A stretch of DNA of 23,068 nucleotides, taken from assembly GCA_946480245.1 (NCBI GenBank), contig CAMLIZ010000063.1, forward strand, positions 1-23,068, given 5' to 3'. The first letter of the stretch is position 1. Each line of letters begins with the position of its first letter. A program made the position numbers and the translations under genes. Of the stretch, positions 8,839-18,565 are shown one piece after another. Source of the stretch: an uncultured Pseudomonadota bacterium. GTDB taxonomy: Bacteria; Pseudomonadota; Gammaproteobacteria; Burkholderiales; Burkholderiaceae. Below the pieces are notes generated by a model. It was not told the DNA's origin. It saw nothing but the letters and a program-made list of their open reading frames with translations, and ran no database searches.

Positions 8839-11466
8839 TTGAAAGACAGCTCGATGAACGCAGGGCGATTTGCCCTGTCGGCGGTGGCCGCGGCCGCCCT
8901 GTGTATGGCAGCGGCCAATACCTGGGCCCTTGGGCTCGGGCGGCTGTCGGTGCAATCGGCGCTCGGCGAATCCCTGAAGGCTGAGATCGACGTGACCAGC
9001 CTCACGCCAGAAGAGGCCTCGACGATCAAGGTTCGGATCGCCCCGGTGGACGCGTACCGTGCGGCCGGGGTCGACTTCAATTCCGTGCTCACCAGCGCAC
9101 AGGTGGCCGTGCAGAACCGGCCCGATGGCCACACGGTGCTGCGCCTGACCAGCGATCGCGCTGTGCAGGAGCCTTTCGTCGATGTGATTCTCGAGATTTC
9201 CTGGTCCAGCGGGCGGCTGGTGCGCGAGTACACCATGCTGTTCGATCCGCCGACGCGCACCGCACCGCCGGCGATGGCGGCCGCCCCGGTGGCGCCGTCG
9301 TTCTCCCCCGCGCCATCCCCCGCGCCCGCCGCAGCGCCAGCAGTGGCAGCCGCGCCTGCGCCGCGGCCCGCGCCTGCCGCCGCTCCTTCCGCTTCGCGCT
9401 CATCGGCCGCCCGAGCGCCCGCGTCGCGCACTGCGCCGGCACCCGCTGCGGTGGCCGCCGCACCCGCGCCCGCCGCAGCTGCTGACGGCTACACGGTGAA
9501 GCCCGGCGATACGCTGTTCCGGATCGCCGCCAAGACGCAGCGAACCGGTGTGTCGTTGGACCAGATGCTGGTGTCGCTGTATCGCGGCAACCCGCAGGCG
9601 TTCATCAACAACAACATGAACCTGCTGAAGGCTGGCGTGGTGTTGTCGGTGCCGTCGGCTGAATCGGCGCAGCAGGTGTCCGAGTCGGACGCACGCCAGG
9701 TGATCCAGGCGCAAAGCGCCGACTTCGGCGCGTATCGCCAGAAGCTCGCCGGCGCAGCCCCAATGGCCCGCACCGAGGAGCCGTCGCGCCAAGCCGTTGG
9801 CAAGGTGCAGGCGGCGGTGGAGGACCGCAAGCAGACCGCGCAGCCGTCGCCCGACAAGCTGCGCCTGTCGCAGGGGGCGATGAAGGCGTCGTCGCCCGAA
9901 GCCAAGATCTCGAAGGAAGCGGAGCGCAAGGAGGCGGCCACGCGGGTGGCCGAACTGTCGCGCAACGTCGAAGAGCTGCGCCGGCTCTCGGGCGCCGCGA
10001 GCGCAGCGTCCAAGGTGGCGCCTGCACCCGCCCCCGCAGCCAAGACCGCGCCTGCACCCTCGGTGCCGGCGCTTTCGGTGCCGGTGAAGCCGCCCGTCGC
10101 CGCGCAGACACCCGTCCCGGCACCTGCGCCGGTTCCCGCACCTGCGCCGGTCGCGTCCGCGCCCGCGCCGGTCACGCCCGCGGCGGTTGTGGCATCGCAG
10201 CCCAGCCCGGTGCCGGCGGCTTCTGCGGCCGCCCCTGCGCCGCGACCCGCCGCATCACGGCCGCGCGTGGTGCCCAGGCCGGCGCCGGTGGAGGAGCCCA
10301 GCTTCTTCGACAGCCCGTTCGTGCTCCCTGGTGCAGCCGCGCTGGTGCTCGGCCTGGCAGGCCTCGGCTTCTATCGCTGGCGCAATCGCGCACGCAAGGA
10401 CAGCGGCGAGACGTCGTTCCTGGAGAGCCGGCTGCAGCCCGATTCGTTCTTCGGCGTCAGCGGCGGCCAGCGCATCGACACGCGTGACGCCAACGGCGTC
10501 TCGTCGTCCATGAGCTACTCGCTGAGCCAACTCGACGCGATCGGTGATGTGGATCCGGTGGCCGAAGCGGACGTGTACCTCGCCTACGGGCGCGACCTGC
10601 AGGCCGAGGAGATCCTGAAGGAGGCCATGCGCGGCAACCCGGACCGCCTGGCGATTCGGACCAAGCTGCTCGAGGTGTATGCCAAGCGGCGCGACACCAA
10701 GGGCTTTGAGCAACTGGCGACGCAACTGTTCGGCCTGACGCATGGCGAGGGCGAGGACTGGTTGAAGGCGCAGGAGCTCGGGCGCTCGATCGATGCCGAG
10801 AACCCGCTGTACCAGCCGGGCGGGCGCCCGGTTACGCCGGAAGGCGAGATGCCGATCGAGCCCATGGACGCCAGCACGATGCCGCGCTCCGTGCTGCCGG
10901 CTGACGCCGGAGCCTTCCGCGGCTCCGGCCCCGCAGCGTTCGACGACGAAGTGGCGGGCGGACTGGATCTGGATCTGGATGCCGGTGCGGCGGAGCCGCC
11001 TTCGCATGCGATGGAGGCCACCGAGCCGATCGCCTCTGCCCACGCAGACCGGGATGCGGGCGATTCGAGTCTCGATTTCGAGCTGCCGGAGGTGGACCTC
11101 GATGCCCACCAACAACACGCGCCCACCGCGCCTGCGCCAATGGCGTTTGCGCCGACCAGCGAACCGGCCGAGTTCGACATGAGCTCGCTCTCGCTCGATC
11201 TCGACACGCCACACGCCACCGCGCCGGCGCCCGCCCCGGCTGCTCCTTCAGTTGCGGACGGGCTGGCCGATCTGGACCTGCCTGGGGTCGAAGTCGAAGG
11301 TGTGGCTGATGGTGCTGACCCGCTGATGCGCAAGCTCGAGTTGGCCGAGGAGTTCCGTCAGATCGGCGACATGGAAGGCGCACGCGACCTCATCGAAGAG
11401 GTAATCGCCAAGGCCAGCGGGTCGCTGAAGACCAAGGCCCAGGGCATGCTGGAAACGCTCGCGTAG
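8839..11466 (+). CDS. fimV: FimV/HubP-family polar landmark protein with LysM domain
   Basis: An 875-residue membrane protein. Order from the N-terminus: signal sequence (about residues 1-30, ending NTWA), the FimV N-terminal domain starting LGLGRLSVQSALGESLKAEI, a Pro/Ala linker (about 139-214), a LysM peptidoglycan-binding domain (216-273, YTVKPGDTLFRIAAKT), a short helical segment with heptad character (about 356-387), a second Pro/Ala linker, a transmembrane helix (about 495-514), then a long acidic cytoplasmic region. This last part has a TPR-like segment near 575-640 and the conserved FimV C-terminal motif at about 827-875 (DPLMRKLELAEEFRQIGDME). The family organises the cell pole, type IV pili and motility. 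I choose TTG 8839 because GGGAG lies five bases upstream. ATG 8854 (870 residues) is an alternative with a poorer site. Confidence 0.92.
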   Translation: MKDSSMNAGRFALSAVAAAALCMAAANTWALGLGRLSVQSALGESLKAEIDVTSLTPEEASTIKVRIAPVDAYRAAGVDFNSVLTSAQVAVQNRPDGHTVLRLTSDRAVQEPFVDVILEISWSSGRLVREYTMLFDPPTRTAPPAMAAAPVAPSFSPAPSPAPAAAPAVAAAPAPRPAPAAAPSASRSSAARAPASRTAPAPAAVAAAPAPAAAADGYTVKPGDTLFRIAAKTQRTGVSLDQMLVSLYRGNPQAFINNNMNLLKAGVVLSVPSAESAQQVSESDARQVIQAQSADFGAYRQKLAGAAPMARTEEPSRQAVGKVQAAVEDRKQTAQPSPDKLRLSQGAMKASSPEAKISKEAERKEAATRVAELSRNVEELRRLSGAASAASKVAPAPAPAAKTAPAPSVPALSVPVKPPVAAQTPVPAPAPVPAPAPVASAPAPVTPAAVVASQPSPVPAASAAAPAPRPAASRPRVVPRPAPVEEPSFFDSPFVLPGAAALVLGLAGLGFYRWRNRARKDSGETSFLESRLQPDSFFGVSGGQRIDTRDANGVSSSMSYSLSQLDAIGDVDPVAEADVYLAYGRDLQAEEILKEAMRGNPDRLAIRTKLLEVYAKRRDTKGFEQLATQLFGLTHGEGEDWLKAQELGRSIDAENPLYQPGGRPVTPEGEMPIEPMDASTMPRSVLPADAGAFRGSGPAAFDDEVAGGLDLDLDAGAAEPPSHAMEATEPIASAHADRDAGDSSLDFELPEVDLDAHQQHAPTAPAPMAFAPTSEPAEFDMSSLSLDLDTPHATAPAPAPAAPSVADGLADLDLPGVEVEGVADGADPLMRKLELAEEFRQIGDMEGARDLIEEVIAKASGSLKTKAQGMLETLA

Positions 11467-11479
11467 CCCGGCCACGGCA

Positions 11480-12265
11480 GTGGCCCGAATTGCGCTCGGC
11501 GTCGCCTACCGCGGCGAGCGTTATCACGGCTGGCAGAGCCAGCCCGACGGCCGCACAGTGCAAGACGCGCTCGAGCGAGCGTTGTCGGAATTTGCTGCGC
11601 GGCCCATCACCACGTTGTGCGCTGGCCGCACGGACGCCGGTGTGCATGCCTTGAACCAGGTGGTGCATTTCGACGCACCGGTGCAGCGCGAGCCGTTCTC
11701 GTGGGTACGCGGTACGAACCGCTACCTTCCTGAGGATGTGGCCGTGCAATGGTGCCAGGCCGTGCCGCCCCACTTCCATGCGCGCAACAGCGCCCACGGG
11801 CGCCGCTATCGCTACCTGCTGCTCGAGTCGCCAGTGCGGCCCGCACTCGAGCGCTTCAGCTGTGGCTGGAGCTTCCGCCCGCTAGACGGCGACGCAATGC
11901 GACTGGCGGCCGAGCATTTGCTCGGGGAGCACGACTTCTCCAGCTTCCGCTCGTCGGAATGCCAGGCCGCATCGCCGGTCAAGACCCTGCGCTCGCTCAC
12001 GGTCACGCGCCAAGGTGCGTACTGGCGCTTCGACTTCGACGGCAACGCGTTCCTGCATCACATGGTGCGCAACATCATGGGCTGCCTGATGGCGGTGGGC
12101 AGCCGCGCACGCGCGCCGCACTGGGTGGCCGACGTGCTGGCGGCCCGTGATCGCGACGCTGCGGCGCCCACCTTCGCCCCTGACGGACTGTATTTCGCGG
12201 GGCCATACTACGATCCGGCGTTCGGCATTCCTGAGCGCACTCCGGCCATGGACTGGTTGCCATGA
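11480..12265 (+). CDS. truA: tRNA pseudouridine(38-40) synthase
   Basis: A 261-residue enzyme that converts uridines 38-40 in the anticodon arm of many tRNAs to pseudouridine. The catalytic aspartate is Asp52 in CAGRTDAGVHALNQVVHFD, the TruA signature. Other family segments are the N-terminal GVAYRGERYHGWQSQPDG and FDFDGNAFLHHMVRNIMG near the C-terminus. The start is GTG 11480, 13 bases after the fimV stop. The residues ARIALGVAYRG fit the normal N-terminus and no ATG is available nearby, and the ribosome-binding site is weak. The stop overlaps the trpF start (ATGA). The fimV-truA-trpF order is also found in Pseudomonas. Confidence 0.95.
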   Translation: MARIALGVAYRGERYHGWQSQPDGRTVQDALERALSEFAARPITTLCAGRTDAGVHALNQVVHFDAPVQREPFSWVRGTNRYLPEDVAVQWCQAVPPHFHARNSAHGRRYRYLLLESPVRPALERFSCGWSFRPLDGDAMRLAAEHLLGEHDFSSFRSSECQAASPVKTLRSLTVTRQGAYWRFDFDGNAFLHHMVRNIMGCLMAVGSRARAPHWVADVLAARDRDAAAPTFAPDGLYFAGPYYDPAFGIPERTPAMDWLP

Positions 12266-12915
12266 CAGCGCCACGACGCACTCGCATCAAGATCTGCGGC
12301 ATCACCCGCGAAGCCGACCTCGCGGAGGCGGTGGCTGCCGGCGCCGACGCCGTGGGCTTCGTGCTGTATGCAGGCAGCCCGCGCCACGTGAGCGCGGCGC
12401 AGGCCGCGGCGCTCGCGCAGCGCTTGCCGCCGTTCGTCACGCCGGTGTGCCTGCTGGTGAATGCGTCGGACGACGAGGTGCGGCTTGCCGTGCAGGCCGT
12501 GCCGAACGCGCTGCTGCAGTTCCATGGCGACGAGACGCCGGCGCAGTGCGCGGCTGCGGGCCGACCGTTCCTGCGCGCCGCGCGCATGGCGCCGGGTTTC
12601 GATTTGCTAGACTTTGCGGCGCAGTACGCACACGCCACCGGCCTCCTGCTCGACGCTCATGTCGAAGGCTACGGTGGCGGCGGAAAGGTTTTCGATTGGT
12701 CTGCCATTCCACCCAACGTGCCCACTCCGGTCGTTTTGTCTGGTGGGTTGAATCGTGCAAACGTGATCGATGGGGTGTTGCGCGTCCGGCCATGGGCCGT
12801 TGACGTGAGCTCCGGTGTGGAAAGCGCGAAGGGCATCAAGGATGCCGCGCTGATGCACCGGTTCTGCGAGGCGGTGCGCGAGGCGGATGCCCGCATCGCC
12901 GATGCCAGCACCTGA
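12262..12915 (+). CDS. trpF: Phosphoribosylanthranilate isomerase
   Basis: A 217-residue TIM-barrel enzyme that isomerises phosphoribosylanthranilate to CdRP in tryptophan synthesis. The general-base cysteine is Cys12 in RIKICGITREADL and the general-acid aspartate is Asp131 in GLLLDAHVEGYGGGG. The phosphate-binding segments LSGGLN and AVDVSSGVES follow. It is a stand-alone TrpF, not fused to TrpC. Its start overlaps truA by four bases. TrpB begins 12 bases after the stop. TrpE, TrpG, TrpD and TrpC are not in this window. Confidence 0.96.
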   Translation: MTAPRRTRIKICGITREADLAEAVAAGADAVGFVLYAGSPRHVSAAQAAALAQRLPPFVTPVCLLVNASDDEVRLAVQAVPNALLQFHGDETPAQCAAAGRPFLRAARMAPGFDLLDFAAQYAHATGLLLDAHVEGYGGGGKVFDWSAIPPNVPTPVVLSGGLNRANVIDGVLRVRPWAVDVSSGVESAKGIKDAALMHRFCEAVREADARIADAST

Positions 12916-12927
12916 AGGAATCGATCG

Positions 12928-14136
12928 ATGATGAACTACCAGCAGCCCGACGAGCGCGGGCATTTCGGCCCCTATGGCGGCAGCTTCGTCGCGGAGACGC
13001 TCGTGCACGCACTGGACGAGCTGAAGGCCGCCTACGCCCACTACCGCAACGACCCGGCGTTTCGCGCGGAATTCGAGTACGAGCTCAAGCACTTCGTCGG
13101 CCGGCCCAGCCCGGTTTACCACGCGGCACGCATGAGCCGGGAGATGGGCGGAGCACAGATCTACCTGAAGCGCGAGGATCTCAACCATACCGGCGCGCAC
13201 AAGATCAACAACGTGATCGGCCAGGCGCTGCTGGCGCGCCGCATGGGCAAGCCGCGCGTGATCGCGGAAACCGGCGCCGGGCAGCATGGCGTCGCCAGTG
13301 CCACCATCTGCGCCCGCTATGGACTGGAGTGTGTGGTGTACATGGGCAGCGAAGACGTCAAGCGCCAGTCGCCCAACGTCTATCGCATGCACCTCCTCGG
13401 CGCCACGGTGGTACCGGTGGAGTCGGGCAGCAAGACCTTGAAGGACGCGCTCAACGAGGCGCTGCGCGACTGGGTCACCAACGTCGAGAACACCTTCTAC
13501 ATCATCGGCACGGTGGCCGGCCCCGCGCCGTATCCGCAGATGGTGCGCGACTTCCAGCGCGTGATCGGCGACGAGTGCATGCTGCAGATGCCCGAACTTA
13601 CTGGCCGCCAGCCCGATGCGGTGGTCGCCTGCGTGGGCGGCGGCAGCAATGCGATGGGCATCTTCTATCCCTACATTGCGCATGAAGGCACGCGCCTGAT
13701 CGGCGTCGAGGCGGCGGGGCTGGGCCTGGAGACCGGGCGCCATGCGGCGTCGCTGTCGGGCGGCTCGCCCGGTGTGCTGCACGGCAACCGCACCTACCTG
13801 CTGCAGGACGACAACGGCCAGATCATCGAGACGCACTCCATCTCGGCGGGGCTCGACTACCCGGGCGTGGGCCCCGAGCATGCCTACCTCAAGGACATCG
13901 GCCGCGCCGAGTACGTGGGCATCACCGACGACGAGGCGCTGGCCGCGTTCCACTACCTCTGCCGTACCGAGGGCATCATCCCGGCGCTCGAATCCAGTCA
14001 TGCGGTGGCGTATGCCATGAAGCTCGCCAAGACGATGCGGCCGGACCAGCAGATTCTCGTGAACCTCTCCGGTCGCGGCGACAAGGACATCGCCACCGTC
14101 GCCGAACTGGACAAGGTCAAGGGGGTGGTGTCGTGA
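12928..14136 (+). CDS. trpB: Tryptophan synthase beta subunit
   Basis: A 402-residue PLP enzyme that joins indole and serine to make tryptophan. The PLP lysine is Lys92 in [15 protein letters not shown], and the PLP phosphate loop is [21 protein letters not shown] is the carboxylate-binding loop. Two ATG codons stand in tandem at 12928 and 12931. GAAGGA at 12914-12919 is eight bases before the first, so 12928 is preferred. The length and the [13 protein letters not shown] start fit the TrpB1 type that pairs with TrpA. The stop overlaps the trpA GTG start (GTGA). Confidence 0.97.
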   Translation: MMNYQQPDERGHFGPYGGSFVAETLVHALDELKAAYAHYRNDPAFRAEFEYELKHFVGRPSPVYHAARMSREMGGAQIYLKREDLNHTGAHKINNVIGQALLARRMGKPRVIAETGAGQHGVASATICARYGLECVVYMGSEDVKRQSPNVYRMHLLGATVVPVESGSKTLKDALNEALRDWVTNVENTFYIIGTVAGPAPYPQMVRDFQRVIGDECMLQMPELTGRQPDAVVACVGGGSNAMGIFYPYIAHEGTRLIGVEAAGLGLETGRHAASLSGGSPGVLHGNRTYLLQDDNGQIIETHSISAGLDYPGVGPEHAYLKDIGRAEYVGITDDEALAAFHYLCRTEGIIPALESSHAVAYAMKLAKTMRPDQQILVNLSGRGDKDIATVAELDKVKGVVS

Positions 14137-14959
14137 GCCGCATCGCCGCTACGTTCGAAAGGCTGAAGGCCCAGGGCCGCAAGGCGTTGATCCCCTACAT
14201 CACCACCGGCGATCCCTACCCCGATGCAACGGTCGACATCATGCTGGCGCTGGCCGAGGGCGGCGCCGACGTGATCGAACTCGGTGTGCCCTTCTCCGAC
14301 CCCATGGCCGACGGGCCGGTGATCCAGAAGGCCTCGGAGCGTGCTCTGGCCAGGGGCATCGGCCTGCGCGACGTGCTGGCCTGTGTGCAGGGCTTTCGCG
14401 CGCACAACAGCCACACGCCGGTCGTGCTGATGGGCTACGCGAATCCCATCGAACGCCATGACCAGCGACTGGGCGAGGGCGCTTTCGCGCGCGACGCGGT
14501 GGCCGCCGGCGTGGATGGTGTGCTGGTGGTCGACTATCCACCGGAGGAATGCGAAGGCTTCGCACGACGCCTGCAGGCGGTGGGGCTGGATCCGATCTTC
14601 CTGCTTGCGCCCACCTCCACCGAGACGCGCATGCAGCAAGTGGGGCGCGTGGCCAGCGGCTATGTGTACTACGTGTCGCTCAAGGGCGTGACCGGCGCCG
14701 GGCACCTCGACACCGCGGCGGTGGCGCGCATGCTGCCGCGCATCAAGGCCCACGTGAAGGTGCCGGTGGGCGTCGGCTTCGGCATCCGGGACGCGGCTTC
14801 CGCGAAAGCGGTGGGAGCCGTGGCCGATGCCGTGGTCATCGGCACCCGCCTGGTTCAGATCCTGGAAATTCAAACGCGCGACAATGTCGCCCCGGCCGCC
14901 AAGGCGTTCGTCGCCGAGATCCGCGCCGCCCTCGACAGCCTCACCGAAGGAACCCCTGC

Positions 14960-14963
<4 letters not shown>
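14133..14963 (+). CDS. trpA: Tryptophan synthase alpha subunit
   Basis: A 276-residue TIM-barrel protein that cleaves indole-3-glycerol phosphate and channels indole to TrpB. The catalytic pair Glu49 and Asp60 is intact in [16 protein letters not shown], at the same numbers as in Salmonella TrpA. The phosphate-binding loops VGFGIRD and VVIGT are present near the C-terminus. The GTG start at 14133 lies inside the trpB stop, and the stop overlaps the accD start as ATGA. This chain of overlaps should keep the alpha and beta subunits in balance. Confidence 0.97.
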
Positions 14964-15832
<869 letters not shown>

Positions 15833-15853
15833 AGACACCCGACCCACTCCACA

Positions 15854-15880
15854 GGGCGGCCGCGAGCCGCCCGTTTTGCT
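15854..15880 (+). terminator. Intrinsic terminator after accD
   Basis: GGGCGGC (15854-15860) pairs perfectly with GCCGCCC (15866-15872) around the loop CGCGA. GTTTTGCT follows, so this is a seven-pair all-G/C hairpin with a four-T run. It starts 21 bases after the accD stop and ends only three bases before the folC ATG. The hairpin and tail therefore occupy the folC ribosome-binding region. Confidence 0.8.
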
Positions 15881-15883
15881 TCC

Positions 15884-17179
15884 ATGACGCTGCCCCGCAC
15901 GCTTGACGACTGGCTTGCCCACTGCGAGCGCCTGCACCCCAAGACGATCGACATGACCCTCGATCGCGCCGCGGTGGTGCGCGATCGCCTCGGTCTTGCG
16001 TTCAGTGCACCGGTGATCACGGTGGCCGGTACCAATGGCAAGGGTTCTACCTGCGCGATGCTGGAGGCGATCGCGCTGCAGGCCGGCTATCGCGTGGGCC
16101 TGTACATCAAGCCGCACCTGGTGCACTTCGAGGAACGGTGCCGCATCGATGGCGCGTCGGCAGATGCGCAAGTGCTGCTGCCGCACTTCGAGGCGGTGGA
16201 GGCGGCGCGCGGCGATATCACGCTCACCTACTTCGAGTTCACGACGCTGGCGATCCTGCGCGCGTTGTCGCATGCGCCGCTGGACCTCGTCATCCTCGAG
16301 GTCGGGCTCGGTGGCCGGCTTGACGCGGTGAACGTGATCGACGCCGACTGCGCGGTGATCACCAGCATTGCGCTCGACCACACCGAATACCTCGGCCCCG
16401 ACCGCGAGAGCATCGGTGCCGAGAAGGCCGGCATCCTGCGCACCGGCCGGCCGGCGGTGTGCAGCGATCCGCAACCGCCGCAAAGCGTGCTCGACCGCGC
16501 ACGCGAGATCGGCGCCGACCTGCGCGTGAACGGGCGTGACTTCCACTTCACCGGCGACCGCCAGCAATGGTCCTGGCGGGGCCGCAGTCGGCGTTTCAGC
16601 AGCCTTGGCTACCCGGCACTGCGGGGCGCCAACCAGTTGCTCAATGCCGCGGGCGCGCTGGCCGCCTTCGAGGCGCTTCATGACCGGGTGCCGGTGAACG
16701 CGCAGGCGGTGCGCAACGGCCTGGCCACCGTCGAGCTGCCGGGCCGCTTCCAGGTGGTGGCGGGGCAGCCGGCGCTGGTGCTCGACGTCGGCCACAACCC
16801 CCAGGCGGTGGCGGTGCTCGCGCAGAACCTCGACCAGATGGGCTTCTTTCCCCGCACCCACGCGGTGTTCGGCGCAATGCGCGACAAGGACCTTGCGGGC
16901 GTGCTGAAGCCGATCGCATCACTGGTCGATGCCTGGTACCTCACGGACTTGCCGATCAGCCGCGCAGCCAGCGCGCAAGAACTGTTGCCCATTGCCCAGC
17001 GCGCGATTGCCGGGCGCGAGGTGCCGGTGAGTTGCCACCCGGAGCCGGTGCAGGCGCTGCAGGCGGCCCTGAGCCACGCGGACCCCGCTGATAGAATCGT
17101 GGTCTTCGGTTCGTTCTACACGGTGGGCGGCGTGCTGAAGGCGGGCTTGCCCCGGCTGGGCGCCAAGCATCTGGTGTGA
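15884..17179 (+). CDS. folC: Dihydrofolate synthase / folylpolyglutamate synthase
   Basis: A 431-residue Mur-ligase-family enzyme. It adds glutamate to dihydropteroate and extends the polyglutamate tail of folates using ATP. The P-loop is VAGTNGKGST at about residues 47-56. LEVGLGGRLDAVN and LDHTEYLG form the metal and linker region, and VLDVGHNPQAV marks the C-terminal domain. ATG 15884 is chosen because TLPRTLDDWLAHCERLHP is the usual N-terminus. No Shine-Dalgarno sequence is visible, since the accD terminator fills that region. The frame contains a GATAGAATC segment near 17090 that resembles a promoter -10 element. Confidence 0.95.
   Translation: MTLPRTLDDWLAHCERLHPKTIDMTLDRAAVVRDRLGLAFSAPVITVAGTNGKGSTCAMLEAIALQAGYRVGLYIKPHLVHFEERCRIDGASADAQVLLPHFEAVEAARGDITLTYFEFTTLAILRALSHAPLDLVILEVGLGGRLDAVNVIDADCAVITSIALDHTEYLGPDRESIGAEKAGILRTGRPAVCSDPQPPQSVLDRAREIGADLRVNGRDFHFTGDRQQWSWRGRSRRFSSLGYPALRGANQLLNAAGALAAFEALHDRVPVNAQAVRNGLATVELPGRFQVVAGQPALVLDVGHNPQAVAVLAQNLDQMGFFPRTHAVFGAMRDKDLAGVLKPIASLVDAWYLTDLPISRAASAQELLPIAQRAIAGREVPVSCHPEPVQALQAALSHADPADRIVVFGSFYTVGGVLKAGLPRLGAKHLV
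17069..17097 (+). promoter_or_regulatory. Weak candidate promoter inside the folC 3' end
   Basis: TAGAAT (17092-17097) matches the -10 consensus at five of six bases. It lies 17 bases after CTGAGC (17069-17074), which matches a -35 box at only three. The -10 is created by an AGA arginine codon, a type seldom used in these high-G+C genes as far as I can see by eye. It would drive the SPOR gene, cvpA and purF. The weak -35 keeps confidence low. Confidence 0.25.
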
Positions 17180-17246
17180 GCACCGGTCCAGCCCCTCGCT
17201 TCAGGCCTGCAACGGGCCGCTCCCGTACCCCCGCCTCGCGCCACGC

Positions 17247-18032
17247 ATGGGTCTGAAGTCCTTCTTCCAACGCAAGTCGACACCGAGCAACGAGTCGCCG
17301 CCGCGCGGTCGTCGTGGAGGTGCCGCAGACGCGGCCGAGGCTGTGCAGCAGGCACGCACCAAGGCCCGCCAGCGCCTGATCGGTGCCGTGGTGCTGCTGG
17401 GCATCGGTGTCATCGGCTTCCCGCTGCTTTTCGAGACGCAACCGCGTCCAATACCCGTCGACCTTCCGATCGAGATTCCGCGCAAAGAGGGTGTCGCGCC
17501 GCTGCCGTTGCCCGGGCCGCGGCCCGCTGCGGTCGCGCCGCAGCATGCGGATGCCAAACCAGCCGCGGCGAGCGCCGCCGTGATCGACGAAAGCGCCGCC
17601 GATGCCGGACGCGAGCTGGCGCCGGCCCCTACTGTCAAGCCGGCCGCGACGCCAGCAACGCCCAAGGTGGCGGCGGCTGCCTCCAAGCCCGCCGAGAAGC
17701 CGGTCGCACGCGCACCGGAACCGGCAGGCAAGCCAGCCACACGGTCGGCCGAGGATGCCGCGCGCGCCAAGGCGCTGCTCGACGGCAAGGCCGCCCCAGA
17801 GAGTGGCCGCTTCGTGGTTCAGGTGGGCGCCTTTGCCGAGAACAGCGCTGCGCATGAGACGCGCGTCAAGCTCGAAAAGCTCGGCATCAAGACCTACACC
17901 CAGGTGGTGCAAACCGATGCCGGCAAGCGCATCCGCGTGCGCGTGGGCCCCTTCGCCACCCGCGACGAGGCCGATCGTGCCGCCGCCAAGATCAAGGCGG
18001 CCGGCCTGGCGGCGGCAGTGCTCACGCTGTGA
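17247..18032 (+). CDS. DedD-like SPOR-domain membrane protein
   Basis: A 261-residue bitopic inner-membrane protein. A basic cytoplasmic N-terminus (MGLKSFFQRK and a later TKARQR) precedes one transmembrane helix at about residues 44-62. A Pro/Ala/Lys-rich periplasmic linker follows, then a SPOR domain at about 188-261 with FVVQVGAFAENSAA and RIRVRVGPFATRDEAD. SPOR domains bind denuded septal peptidoglycan, so the protein is likely recruited to the division site. The place between folC and cvpA matches dedD in gammaproteobacteria, which supports that name, but the linker is too variable to prove orthology. ATG 17247 has no clear ribosome-binding site. The 67-base gap after folC holds nothing notable. 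Confidence 0.88.
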   Translation: MGLKSFFQRKSTPSNESPPRGRRGGAADAAEAVQQARTKARQRLIGAVVLLGIGVIGFPLLFETQPRPIPVDLPIEIPRKEGVAPLPLPGPRPAAVAPQHADAKPAAASAAVIDESAADAGRELAPAPTVKPAATPATPKVAAAASKPAEKPVARAPEPAGKPATRSAEDAARAKALLDGKAAPESGRFVVQVGAFAENSAAHETRVKLEKLGIKTYTQVVQTDAGKRIRVRVGPFATRDEADRAAAKIKAAGLAAAVLTL

Positions 18033-18041
18033 TACCTGCAC

Positions 18042-18539
18042 ATGGACGGGATCAGCCCTCTCGACTGGCTCCTGCTGGGGATCCTCGGGCTGTCGGTGCT
18101 GATCGGTGTGTGGCGCGGGCTGGTGTTCGAAGTGCTGTCGCTGATCGGCTGGGTGGCCGCCTACTTTGCGGCGCAATGGTTTGCACCGCTGATGGCGCCG
18201 CACCTGCCAGTGGGCGCGGCCGGCTCCGGGATCAATCATGCGGCGGCCTTTGCCGTCACCTTCATCCTCTCGTTGATCGCGTGGGGGCTGGCGGCACGGC
18301 TGGTGCGGCTGCTGGTGAGTGCGTCGCCGCTGAGCGTGATCGATCGCGTGCTCGGCGCAGGTTTCGGCCTGATGCGCGGGCTTGTGCTGCTGCTGGTGAT
18401 CGCCACCTTGGTGGCGATGACGCCGGTATCGCGCTCGCCGTCGTGGAGTGGGTCGTACGGTGCGGCCGTGTTGAACGTGATGCTGCAGGGGATCAAGCCG
18501 GTGCTGCCGGTGGAGATCGCGCAGCATCTGCCTGCGTGA
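18042..18539 (+). CDS. cvpA: CvpA family membrane protein
   Basis: A 165-residue integral membrane protein with four hydrophobic segments, at about residues 8-24, 28-48, 66-88 and 104-125. Family hallmarks are the N-terminal DWLLLGILGLSVLIGVWRGL, the FEVLSLIGWVAAY segment and DRVLGAGFGLMRGLVLLL. CvpA was first linked to colicin V production in E. coli and is otherwise tied to envelope stress tolerance, with an unclear biochemical role. It starts nine bases after the SPOR gene and lies 26 bases before purF, the usual cvpA-purF pairing. Confidence 0.93.
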   Translation: MDGISPLDWLLLGILGLSVLIGVWRGLVFEVLSLIGWVAAYFAAQWFAPLMAPHLPVGAAGSGINHAAAFAVTFILSLIAWGLAARLVRLLVSASPLSVIDRVLGAGFGLMRGLVLLLVIATLVAMTPVSRSPSWSGSYGAAVLNVMLQGIKPVLPVEIAQHLPA

Positions 18540-18565
18540 TCTGAGTTTTTCCGAAGGACGGAAGT

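Noticed and set aside
9253..10270. Pro/Ala repeats in fimV as a possible mobile or tandem DNA repeat
   Set aside because: The repeats are irregular and in frame, and fit the flexible linkers normal for FimV proteins.
18520..18550. Short hairpin CGCAG/CTGCG plus TTTTT between cvpA and purF
   Set aside because: The stem has five pairs inside the cvpA coding end and the T-run starts nine bases later, so it is not a workable intrinsic terminator inside this likely operon.
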